Positions 7,806-14,071 of a DNA stretch of 27,439 nucleotides are shown here, one piece after another. This DNA is from a virus. The position numbers and the translations under genes are program-made. Below the pieces are notes generated by a model. That model was not told the origin of the DNA, did not search any database, and was given only the letters and a program-made list of their open reading frames with translations. The stretch spans positions 1-27,439 of IMG/VR virus record IMGVR_UViG_3300044841_000212, one strand, 5' to 3'. How positions within the stretch are numbered: position 1 is the first letter of the stretch; every line of letters starts with the position of its first letter.

Positions 7806-9226
7806 TGTCCGAAAACTGGAAGCCGCTCGACCTTTCGAAGGCGCTGTTCGCCAATCTCGACGAGGACGCCGTGGTCGGCTACCAGACCGCGATCGAGAAC
7901 GGCTTCGTCAACGAATTGGGCGGGCACTCCCGCTTCCCTGGCCTGGGCTCGCCCTTCGTCGATCTCGGCAATAATGACCGCATCTATCTCAGCGACTTCG
8001 ACGGCGATCTCATCGCCGCCACCAGCAAGGGCAGGGTGTTTCGCATCGATCAGTCGGGCAACGCCTCCGATGTGACCGGGGTGCCGGTGTCGGGCGGCCG
8101 CCGCGTCATCTTCGCCAAGACCGACCGCGAATTGCTAATGGCGGCGGGCGGCCCGATCGTGCGGCTGCGCAACGTCAAGACCGAGCTGCTGTCCGACCAG
8201 GCCCCGCTCACCACGCACGTCGGATGGATTCAAGGCTACACGGTCGCTATCGAGATCAATTCGGAACGGTTCTTCAATTCAGGGGCGGGCACGCCCGATC
8301 AATGGGACCCGCTCGACGTGTTCGCGGCGGACGGCACGCCGGAAAACATCAAAAATCTCATCATCACGCCGTTCGCGGAATTGCTCTTGGGTGGAGACAC
8401 TCATATCGAGCAGTTCGAGCGGTTGCCCACCGGCACGGTGCCGTTCTTCCGCCGCTGGTCGGTCGGCGACGGGATGAAGCTGCCCTATGTCTGCCTGTTC
8501 GCCGACAACGCGGTGTGGACGATCAATTTCCTGAACGAGTTCATCCGGTTTTCGGGGCAGGTTTCCACCTCGGCGTCGGCCGAGATCGGGAAGATGCTCG
8601 AGCAGATCGACGACTGGTCGGACGCCTGGCTGGGCGGATATCCGGATCGGCCGCTCCACATCGTCGGGCAGAAGTTCATGCTTCTGCAGGTGCCCAACGC
8701 CACCAACCCCTACGACACCAAGGGCATCACGCTCCTTTACGACTACCGCGCCAAGAAGTTCACCACGCTCTACGGCTGGGACACCGCCAACGGCGTGCCC
8801 TCGCGCTGGCCGGGCTGGTCGCATTGGACATTGTGGAACCGGGTGTTCGTCGGCGGCGAAGGTAAAATCTTCGAGCTGAAAGACGGCACCTACAACAATG
8901 ACGGGCGCCTGCAGCGGTGGCTTGTGCGAACAAGCCACGTCGCGGAAGGCAACGCGCTCCAGATCAAGGATTTCCGGCTGCAAGTGGTGCGCGGCGTCGG
9001 CGGCAGCGCCACGGCGCCCACGATCCGGGTGCGGTGCTCGCGTGACGGGCGCCCGTTCGGGCCGTGGATCACGAAAACGCTCGGCAAGGCCGGAGAGCGG
9101 CTGCAGATGATCAAATTCGGCGGGTTCGGCAACGGCTCGCACTTCCAATGGGAGATTTCGAGCGCAGACGATTGTAAGGTGAACCTGAAGAAGGCCGAAG
9201 TAAAAGACATGGCCTTGGGTCACTGA
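7805..9226 (+). CDS. Tail hub / packaged DNA stabilisation protein, P22 gp10-like
   Basis: A 473-aa protein, close to the length of P22 gp10 (about 470). The start is the ATG at 7805 overlapping the spike stop; an upstream in-frame ATG at 7766 is less likely. Family-like features are an N-terminal SRFPGLGSPFVDLG segment, a central STSASAEIGKMLEQIDDW (compare ASASIEKIL in gp10), a following aromatic YDYRAKKFTTLYGWDT strand, and a C-terminal beta-sandwich (FRLQVVRGVGG... IRVRCSRDGRPFGPW...). In P22, gp10 forms the hexameric hub under gp4 that carries tailspikes and the needle. The order adaptor, fiber, spike, hub is consistent with this. Homology is distant, so the call is by motif, length and context. 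Confidence 0.68.
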   Translation: MSENWKPLDLSKALFANLDEDAVVGYQTAIENGFVNELGGHSRFPGLGSPFVDLGNNDRIYLSDFDGDLIAATSKGRVFRIDQSGNASDVTGVPVSGGRRVIFAKTDRELLMAAGGPIVRLRNVKTELLSDQAPLTTHVGWIQGYTVAIEINSERFFNSGAGTPDQWDPLDVFAADGTPENIKNLIITPFAELLLGGDTHIEQFERLPTGTVPFFRRWSVGDGMKLPYVCLFADNAVWTINFLNEFIRFSGQVSTSASAEIGKMLEQIDDWSDAWLGGYPDRPLHIVGQKFMLLQVPNATNPYDTKGITLLYDYRAKKFTTLYGWDTANGVPSRWPGWSHWTLWNRVFVGGEGKIFELKDGTYNNDGRLQRWLVRTSHVAEGNALQIKDFRLQVVRGVGGSATAPTIRVRCSRDGRPFGPWITKTLGKAGERLQMIKFGGFGNGSHFQWEISSADDCKVNLKKAEVKDMALGH

Positions 9227-9228
9227 CG

Positions 9229-9735
9229 TTGGCCACCAAATTCAGCGCCCCTCCGAAACCGCCACGCCTCACCGGCGACTACAAGGCGGACGTGGTCAGC
9301 CTCAATAACTGGCTGTGGGCGTTCTTCACCACGACGGTGCTTGAAAGCGGGCTGCTCGATCCGGCGTTCCAGGCCAATGCCGGCACCTTCGATCCGGCGC
9401 ATCTTCCCGATCCGACCGCGACCAGCATCGCCAAGGCGCAAGATGTCGCGAATCGCGCGTATGCCGGTGTGACGCGGGCGGCCGTGTTCCTGGGCAATGC
9501 CACGCTCGCCGACCCGAACAATGTGCTCACCTTCACGTTCGCTTCGCCGATGGCGAACGCGAATTACCACGTCATTCCGGTTCCGGCCGGCTTCACCGGC
9601 TCGCCCGGCGCCTCCGCTTTCGTGCCAATCAGCATCACGAAAACTGCGGCGAGCTTCACCATCACATTCGCGGCGGCGCCTGGTCCGGGGAACACCGTGA
9701 CGTTCGATCTGGTGGTGCTGCCCAGCTCCGCTTAG
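9229..9735 (+). CDS. Small tail-tip or appendage protein
   Basis: A 168-aa protein with a TTG start, two bases after the hub gene. The N-terminal 60 residues look helical (VVSLNNWLWAFFTTTVLE), followed by an Ala-rich linker and a C-terminal beta domain (NVLTFTFASPMANANYHVIPVP ... FTITFAAAPGPGNTVTFDLVVL is the general region) that resembles the compact ends of phage fibers and short tail appendages. In P22 this position holds the tail needle gene. No named family is recognised; a tail accessory role is inferred from position and composition. It ends the tail block: the next gene encodes a lipoprotein and has its own ribosome binding site. Confidence 0.6.
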   Translation: MATKFSAPPKPPRLTGDYKADVVSLNNWLWAFFTTTVLESGLLDPAFQANAGTFDPAHLPDPTATSIAKAQDVANRAYAGVTRAAVFLGNATLADPNNVLTFTFASPMANANYHVIPVPAGFTGSPGASAFVPISITKTAASFTITFAAAPGPGNTVTFDLVVLPSSA

Positions 9736-9800
9736 TACGCGCTGCTATTGTGCTCCCGCCAAGATTGCACGATGATGCAGGCACGGGGAAGGGGAACACC

Positions 9801-10193
9801 ATGCGTAAATTTGGCATCGCGGCGGCGGTGGCGGTCTTTCTTGGCGCGTGCGCAGGACGAACGCCGCAGCCCGTCGCAGTCGTGCAGCCGCAGGACCAAT
9901 ACACGGATTGCGCGGCGATCTCGGCAGAGGTGCAGGCCAACAATGCGCGCATCTCCGAACTGGGGTCAGAGAAGGGGCAAAAGGTAGCCCAAAATGTAGC
10001 GGCCGGCGTCGCCGGACTTCTCATTCCGGTTCTGTGGTTTGGGATGGACTTTCAAGGTGCCGCGGGAACAGAGGAGGCGGCGCTGCAAAGCCGCCAGCAA
10101 TATCTCGGTGCGCTCGCTGTCCAGCGGTGCGCGGGGCCGCGCCCCGGTGTTGCGTCGCCACCCACGGACGGTTCCGCTAGGCCGCGGCGGTAG
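9801..10193 (+). CDS. Lipoprotein with internal membrane segment (accessory gene)
   Basis: A 130-aa predicted lipoprotein. I chose the ATG at 9801 because it has a purine-rich site (GGGGAAGGGG) upstream and gives a proper lipoprotein signal: MRKF, a hydrophobic core, then LGAC with Cys17 as the acylation site. A second hydrophobic segment, VAAGVAGLLIPVLWFGMDF, lies near residues 70-90, and two more Cys (in YTDCAAI and QRCAG) could form a disulphide. Similar small proteins occur in Bradyrhizobium-type genomes as host or prophage genes of unknown function. Sitting between tail and ejection genes it looks like an acquired accessory (moron) gene acting at the cell envelope. Function unknown. It converges with the regulator gene one base away. 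Confidence 0.68.
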   Translation: MRKFGIAAAVAVFLGACAGRTPQPVAVVQPQDQYTDCAAISAEVQANNARISELGSEKGQKVAQNVAAGVAGLLIPVLWFGMDFQGAAGTEEAALQSRQQYLGALAVQRCAGPRPGVASPPTDGSARPRR

Positions 10194-10194
10194 C

Positions 10195-10431
10195 CTAACG
10201 GCTCTTCTTGAGGGGCCGGATGTCGAGTCCTGGCTGCGGGCGGCCGTAGGCGAGTCCCAGTTCGATTAGGGTCCGGATGGCTTCAGGCCGGCTCATGGGT
10301 ACGAATTGGGCCTCGATCCAACGATCCAGGTGCGCGAGATGGTCGGGCTGAAGTCGCACCATAATGGGCGCTCCTTTGCCGGTCGGTTTGGGCCCGCGCC
10401 TTTTTTGTGGTATCACGGATTGACGTGCCAT
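10195..10431 (-). CDS. Ribbon-helix-helix DNA-binding regulator
   Basis: A 78-aa basic protein on the opposite strand to its neighbours. A basic, AT-hook-like arm (KRRGPKPTGKG) leads into a beta strand (APIMVRLQP) and two helices (DHLAHLDRWIEAQ and SRPEAIRTLIELGLAYG), the standard RHH (Arc/CopG/MetJ-like) layout. The start at 10431 is preferred over 10467 because homologous RHH proteins begin close to the basic arm and a promoter places the transcript start at or beside this ATG. It probably represses its own promoter and perhaps the rightward genes; an inverted repeat spans its start. Specific DNA target inferred, not shown. Confidence 0.78.
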   Translation of the reverse strand: MARQSVIPQKRRGPKPTGKGAPIMVRLQPDHLAHLDRWIEAQFVPMSRPEAIRTLIELGLAYGRPQPGLDIRPLKKSR

Positions 10432-10467
10432 AGAAAACTTGATACCACAGATAAATCGGGCCGCCAA
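10406..10467 (-). promoter_or_regulatory. Operator-like inverted repeat and leaderless promoter of the RHH gene
   Basis: A perfect 10-bp inverted repeat, TGTGGTATCA at 10406-10415 and TGATACCACA at 10440-10449, spans the RHH start codon. Reading leftward, a -35-like TTGGCG (10462-10467) is 17 bases from a -10-like TATCAA (10439-10444) that lies inside the right half-site; the predicted start is at or next to the ATG, so the mRNA would be leaderless. In the rightward direction TTGACG (10420-10425) lies between the half-sites and its -10 region would overlap the right arm. Binding here could therefore repress both directions. This is the usual layout of RHH autoregulation; occupancy by this protein is inferred. 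Confidence 0.5.
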
Positions 10468-10514
10468 GGTGTCTCACCACCCAGGCAGCCCTAACCCAAG
10501 CCAAGGAGTGACCC

Positions 10515-10916
10515 ATGGCCCAGGCTGAATCCACCCCTATCACGTCGCGACGAACTCTGCTCGGCGCTGCGGCGGCAGTTCTGGCGCTGCCGACCCACGC
10601 CGCGCTCCCCTGCAACCCGGACACCATCCTGATCGGTCTCGGCCACGAGCTGCGCGCGGCCTGGGACAGCGAACGCGCCATCTGCGATGGGCGCGAATGC
10701 AGCAATGACGAAGCGGACTCAGCCGCAAGCCTCCCCATGGCCGTCGTGCAGCGAATTCTGCGCGAGCGAGCCATGACGCTGGCGGGCATTCAGGTCAAGG
10801 TCACCGCCATCTCTTGGTGCTGGGGCGGCGTGATCGATTTCGATACCGAGACGACCGATATGGAGCTTGTCCAGTCGATGATTAACGATCTTCTTGCGAT
10901 TGCGCGGGGTGCGTGA
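10515..10916 (+). CDS. Tat-signal exported protein of unknown function
   Basis: A 133-aa protein with a good ribosome site (AAGGAG before ATG 10515). Residues 11-31 read TSRRTLLGAAAAVLALPTHA, a twin-arginine type signal with an AxA cleavage site, so the mature protein of about 100 residues should reach the periplasm folded. The mature part has three Cys in its first half (PCNPD, ICDGRECSN) and a fourth in SWCWGG, and no recognised domain. Proteins of this kind recur in rhizobial prophages. Exported Tat substrates are unusual in a virion operon, so a lysogenic or envelope role is more likely than a structural one. It leads a rightward run of three genes (overlap TGATG with the next). Confidence 0.65.
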   Translation: MAQAESTPITSRRTLLGAAAAVLALPTHAALPCNPDTILIGLGHELRAAWDSERAICDGRECSNDEADSAASLPMAVVQRILRERAMTLAGIQVKVTAISWCWGGVIDFDTETTDMELVQSMINDLLAIARGA

Positions 10917-11500
10917 TGCCGGAAGCCCTCACTATCGAGCTTCCGAAGCTCAACTTGCAGACCATGCAGCTTGTGCTGATCGGTGACAGCGCGCTCATCT
11001 GTCATGCGTGGAGCAAAAAGTCGAAAACGGCCATGCTCAACAAGCAGATGAAGAGGGCGGGGACGAAGAAACAGGCCAAGGACCCCGAGGCAGACTACGA
11101 GGAATCCCTCTATCTCCACGATGGCCGCTACGGGTTCCCGGCGGTCGCATTCAAATCGGCGGCGGTCGATGCCTGCCGCTTTGTCGACGGCATCAAGATG
11201 ACGGTGGCGCGCGGCGCGTTCCACATCGTCGGCGAGATGATCGCGATCGACGGCGATCCCTCACCGCGCGAGGATATGGTGCGGGTCGGCATGGGCGTCG
11301 CCGATATCCGCTACCGGGGAGAATTCAAGGAGTGGCGCGCGACGCTGCTCGTCCAGTTCAACGCCGACGTCATCTCCGCCGAGCAGGTGATCAACCTGTT
11401 TAATATCGGCGGATTCGGTGTCGGGGTTGGAGAATGGCGGCCTGAGAGAAACGGTTCTTACGGCCGCTTCCATGTGGCAACCGAGGAGCCGAGGGAATGA
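10916..11500 (+). CDS. Conserved phage protein with RAMP/Cas7-like features
   Basis: A 194-aa protein that I recognise as a recurrent, uncharacterised phage protein. ATG 10916 overlaps the previous stop; a GTG at 10913 is an alternative. Visible layout: strand (MQLVLIGDSALICHAW), helix (KKSKTAMLNKQMKRA), then YGFPAVAFKSAAVDACR, which resembles the hIPxxxxKxA(h)R helix entry of RAMP proteins, then strands, and a C-terminal beta-alpha-glycine-loop-beta unit (ATLLVQFNADV, SAEQVINLF, GGFGVGVGEWRPERNGSYGR). That glycine-rich loop after a beta-alpha unit is typical of RAMP-superfamily (Cas5/6/7) RNA binders. Similarity is judged by eye only. The partner gene overlaps by four bases and a pentamer array follows. 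Nucleic-acid binding is therefore a reasonable but unproven guess. Confidence 0.6.
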   Translation: MPEALTIELPKLNLQTMQLVLIGDSALICHAWSKKSKTAMLNKQMKRAGTKKQAKDPEADYEESLYLHDGRYGFPAVAFKSAAVDACRFVDGIKMTVARGAFHIVGEMIAIDGDPSPREDMVRVGMGVADIRYRGEFKEWRATLLVQFNADVISAEQVINLFNIGGFGVGVGEWRPERNGSYGRFHVATEEPRE

Positions 11501-12003
11501 CGACGGGAACATCGGTCTATCAGTGGCGACCGCGTACCAGTTTCAAGATCGACCCGCAGGTGGCGGGCGAGGCGTTGGAGCAGATCAGGGGACACAACAG
11601 CGGCGATCTCACTGCGGAAGCGGTGGTGAAGGCGGCAAAGCCTGCCTCCTCTCCGCTGCATCCTTTGTTCGATTGGAACGACAAGAGCGCAGCCCATGAG
11701 TATCGGCTGCAGCAGGCCGGCGCGCTGATTCGAAGCATTGTGGTGACGGTCACCGGCGAGGCCGGCGCCCACAGCGAGCCGCTCAAAGTGAGCGTGCGGC
11801 GTGAGCCCCGCGGAGGTGGCACGACCACGGCGGCCGTGATTCCGCCCGAAGAACTGCACCGCCGACGTGTCGACGGCGGCTGGAACGAGCTTGCGGACTG
11901 GCGCAAGACCTATGGCGACTTGCCGGAGTTCGCGGCGATCGGATCGATGATCGACGGCTTGCTGGTCGCCCGCAAGAAGGAAACAAGCTCGGCCGCGGCG
12001 TAA
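11497..12003 (+). CDS. Conserved phage partner protein of the RAMP-like gene
   Basis: A 168-aa protein, ATG overlapping the previous stop (ATGA), so made together with the RAMP-like protein. Segments FKIDPQVAGEALEQIRGHN, LTAEAVVKAAKPASSPLHP and LFDWNDKSAAHEYRLQQAG are conserved in the phage homologues I recall, where the two genes occur side by side. Helical N-terminus, then a short beta region (LIRSIVVTVTGE, PLKVSVRRE) and a helical C-terminus with WNELADWRKTYGDL. No catalytic motif is visible. The tight pairing suggests the two proteins form a complex or act on the same substrate. Function unknown. It ends 52 bases before the pentanucleotide array. Confidence 0.6.
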   Translation: MTTGTSVYQWRPRTSFKIDPQVAGEALEQIRGHNSGDLTAEAVVKAAKPASSPLHPLFDWNDKSAAHEYRLQQAGALIRSIVVTVTGEAGAHSEPLKVSVRREPRGGGTTTAAVIPPEELHRRRVDGGWNELADWRKTYGDLPEFAAIGSMIDGLLVARKKETSSAAA

Positions 12004-12022
12004 TTCGCGGCGTAGCGCGCGG

Positions 12023-12041
12023 AGCCGGCAGCCCGCCGGCT
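12023..12041 (+). other. Hairpin on the 5' side of the pentamer array
   Basis: A 7-bp perfect stem, AGCCGGC (12023-12029) with GCCGGCT (12035-12041), closes a five-base loop. It lies between the stop codon at 12003 and the array, so with the hairpin at 12135-12160 the array is bracketed by two stems in any rightward transcript. Confidence 0.55.
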
Positions 12042-12055
12042 GGCGAGGATCACGG

Positions 12056-12135
12056 CAGGGCAGGCATGGCGAGGCCAGGTCTGGCTTGGCCCGGCCCGGC
12101 GAGGCGTGTCGCGGCGTGGCATCGCAAGGCGAGGG
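12056..12135 (+). repeat. Degenerate pentanucleotide array, 16 units of NNGGC
   Basis: Eighty bases fall into sixteen consecutive 5-base units with constant positions 3-5 (GGC) and free positions 1-2. Eleven units match NNGGC exactly and five differ at one base (units 1, 5, 11, 14 and 16). Phase is kept throughout with no insertion. The dinucleotide part takes at least nine different values (AA, AT, CA, CC, CT, GA, GC, GT, TT), so this is not a simple copied microsatellite: the frame is conserved while the variable bases differ. A unit of five cannot keep a reading frame of three as a useful coding repeat, and no gene covers it on the + strand. Role unknown. Confidence 0.8.
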
Positions 12136-12160
12136 CGGCTCGGAGGCAACTCCGGGCCGC
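12135..12160 (+). other. Stable hairpin with GCAA tetraloop after the array
   Basis: An 11-bp stem (12135-12145 with 12150-12160, one G-U pair) closes a GCAA loop, a GNRA tetraloop. It starts in the last array unit, so array and hairpin are physically joined. Only a weakly T-rich stretch (ATTCATTTAG) follows, so it could be a poor terminator, an RNA 3'-end stabiliser, or the structured end of an array RNA. The next gene's ribosome site (AGGAAAGGCGAG) comes about 10 bases later. Confidence 0.65.
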
Positions 12161-12191
12161 ATTCATTTAGGAAAGGCGAGATCGTGAACTG

Positions 12192-12728
12192 ATGGCCCAG
12201 CAATCCAACCCAAACGTCGGCGCGTCCTACGCGGAGAACAACAATCTAACTCCGCAATTTACCGGCGGATCGCTCGATCCGACCACGGGTAATCTGATTC
12301 CACCCGGGGCGGGCGGGATGTCATCGGCCGGCGCCAATCTTGCGCCGCCACCACCCTTAGCGCCGTCGACGTCATCGGCCGGCGCCAATCTTGCGCCGCC
12401 ACCACCCTTAGCGCCGTCGCCGGCACCCTCCACCACGCAACTCGGCAGCATCACCGCGGACAGCCCGTCGGTAGGCGCGACCTTAGGGGCGCCCGGTGGC
12501 GGTGGCGGTGGTGGCGGCGGCCCCTCTCTTGGCAGCGCGCTCGCGCCCATAGTTGGCCCGGGCCTGACAAGTCTCAGTTCATTTCTGAACGCCAACGGTC
12601 AGGCGATCGGCGCCGCAGCTCTCGGCGCGATCGGCGGCTATCAAGCGAAGACATCGGCGGCGAGCTTCGTCGATAAAAATGTCGTCAAGCCGGTCAGCAC
12701 GTTCTTCAGCCGGGCGTTTCATTGGTAA
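12192..12728 (+). CDS. Pro/Gly-rich probable virion-internal protein
   Basis: A 178-aa low-complexity protein with a purine-rich ribosome site upstream. Residues about 40-80 contain two near-identical 17-residue units (SSAGANLAPPPPLAPS), residues about 100-110 are a run of nine Gly, and the last 65 residues form a Gly/Ala/Ser hydrophobic region (FLNANGQAIGAAALGAIGGY) followed by an amphipathic end. This composition is typical of small ejection or internal virion proteins in podophages, where Gly/Ala hydrophobic segments insert into the host membrane during DNA entry. No family recognised. It is the first of five consecutive genes of this style. Role inferred from composition and position. Confidence 0.55.
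   Translation: MAQQSNPNVGASYAENNNLTPQFTGGSLDPTTGNLIPPGAGGMSSAGANLAPPPPLAPSTSSAGANLAPPPPLAPSPAPSTTQLGSITADSPSVGATLGAPGGGGGGGGGPSLGSALAPIVGPGLTSLSSFLNANGQAIGAAALGAIGGYQAKTSAASFVDKNVVKPVSTFFSRAFHW
12321..12419 (+). repeat. 51-bp tandem duplication in coding sequence
   Basis: The 48-base segment 12321-12368 is repeated exactly at 12372-12419, a period of 51 bases that preserves frame and adds one copy of a 17-residue Pro-rich unit. Exact identity shows the duplication is recent; copy number may vary between related phages. Confidence 0.85.
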
Positions 12729-12746
12729 CCCAGGAAAGGCACAGCT

Positions 12747-13178
12747 ATGTTTGATCCTCAGTCTCAGACGCAAGATCAGCGGCAACCGATGCCGGCAGGA
12801 GCAGGCGGCCCGACGGCGGCAGCGCAAGCGCCTGGCGCGCCCGCGCAACCAGGAACCCATCCTGAGTTGGCCCCGCACCTCACCCCGAACGACCCACTGC
12901 AGGCCGCGCTCATAAAGAACCTGGATACGCTCACTGATCAAGACATCGAAGTTCTGAAGAGTCTGCCGCCGCCCGCGCTCCAAGTGCTCGCAAAGATCGC
13001 GCCGCCGATCGCGTTTGTGTTTCAAAAATTGGCGCATGGCGGGCAGGGCGGAGCCCAGCCGATGCCGGGAGCCGGTGGTGCACCAGCGCCCGGCGGCGCA
13101 CCGCCATCGCCCCTGCCGCAACCAGGCGCCGGCGGACCGCAGCGCCCCGTCACCGCGCTCGGCCAGATGCAGGCGTAA
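12747..13178 (+). CDS. Pro/Gly/Gln-rich probable virion-internal protein
   Basis: A 143-aa protein with ribosome site AGGAAAGG about ten bases before ATG 12747. Both ends are low-complexity (Pro, Gly, Gln, Ala). The ordered centre, residues about 40-95 (HPELAPHLTPNDPLQAALIK, LTDQDIEVLKSLPPPALQVL, IAPPIAFVFQKLA), looks like a short helical bundle with one moderately hydrophobic helix. No known family or motif. It lies in a run of ejection-type genes and probably belongs to the virion interior or to their assembly. Stop and next start are six bases apart. Confidence 0.52.
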   Translation: MFDPQSQTQDQRQPMPAGAGGPTAAAQAPGAPAQPGTHPELAPHLTPNDPLQAALIKNLDTLTDQDIEVLKSLPPPALQVLAKIAPPIAFVFQKLAHGGQGGAQPMPGAGGAPAPGGAPPSPLPQPGAGGPQRPVTALGQMQA

Positions 13179-13184
13179 GCCCAA

Positions 13185-14066
13185 ATGTGGGATTTGATCG
13201 CTCCCGCCATCGGCGGGCTTGCCACTCTTTTCGGCATGACGACTGCGGCGAATGCGAACACGGCTGCGGCAAACACGTCTGCGGCTGCCGATATCTACGC
13301 AGCGCAGATCGCAAGCAACGCCACCCTGCAGGGGTCGCAGCTTCAGGCGGGCGCGATCACAGACGCCACCAATCGGGCAATCGCACAGGAGCAGCAAGGC
13401 CTCGCGCAATCTGAGCAGCAATATCAAACACTACAAACCCAATCGGCGCCGGCGCGCTCGTACCTGAGCAACGTCATGGCCAGCCCCAGCGATCTCACCC
13501 CGGCGCAGCAGCAACAACTCACTGAGGCCGAGCTCGCCGCGAAAAACCAGATCGGCGGCTCCGCCATCGCGGGCTCCGGGCGCACCGCGGCGAGTATCTT
13601 GCGCAACGTCGACAGCAATTTCAGGACCTCTGCGCTCGCCACCAACCAGGCGCGCGCCGACAGCGCGGCGGGCACGCTCTTTGCGCCCGGCGTGAGCGCT
13701 AGTTTGGCTGGTGCCGCAGCTCCGCTTACCGCTGCCGGCACCACAGCGGGGCTCACAGCTGCAGGCGGCATAGCTGCTGGCAACGCGGCCGGGGCGGGCG
13801 TGACGAACGCCGGCAACACGACAGCCGCCGGGCTGACGGCCGCAGCTGGTGTCAAGGCGGCGGCGGGCACCAACAATGCCACGTTGACCGGCTCGGCCTT
13901 CGGCGACATCGGCAACCTGATCGCATCGGAGGGTCGCGCGCAGCGCTACAGCGCCACCAACACCGCCAACAACGATAAGCTGGTGAACGCGATCAGCGGC
14001 TTGCGCGGGAGCAGCAATCCACCCCCCGACCCGAATCCCTATACCGGCTTCAGCGCTGGCGGATAA
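13185..14066 (+). CDS. Ejection (internal virion) protein
   Basis: A 293-aa protein. The N-terminus (MWDLIAPAIGGLATLFGMTT) is a short Gly/Ala membrane-active helix followed by repeated AANANTAAANTSAAADIY-type Ala-rich coiled-coil and Gln-rich segments, then the sequence SYLSNVMASPSDLTPAQQQQ. This W...GG..G...A start followed by alanine coiled coil is what I expect of podophage DNA-ejection proteins (P22 gp7/gp20 or T7 internal core type), which leave the head with the DNA and form a conduit across the envelope. The C-terminal half is strikingly poor in charged residues. Sequence families here diverge fast, so the call rests on composition, position and neighbours. Confidence 0.6.
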   Translation: MWDLIAPAIGGLATLFGMTTAANANTAAANTSAAADIYAAQIASNATLQGSQLQAGAITDATNRAIAQEQQGLAQSEQQYQTLQTQSAPARSYLSNVMASPSDLTPAQQQQLTEAELAAKNQIGGSAIAGSGRTAASILRNVDSNFRTSALATNQARADSAAGTLFAPGVSASLAGAAAPLTAAGTTAGLTAAGGIAAGNAAGAGVTNAGNTTAAGLTAAAGVKAAAGTNNATLTGSAFGDIGNLIASEGRAQRYSATNTANNDKLVNAISGLRGSSNPPPDPNPYTGFSAGG

Positions 14067-14071
14067 GCACC

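Noticed and set aside
12051-12135. CRISPR array
   Set aside because: Units are 5 bases with no spacers, far too short for CRISPR repeats; no Cas1/Cas2-like genes in the window.
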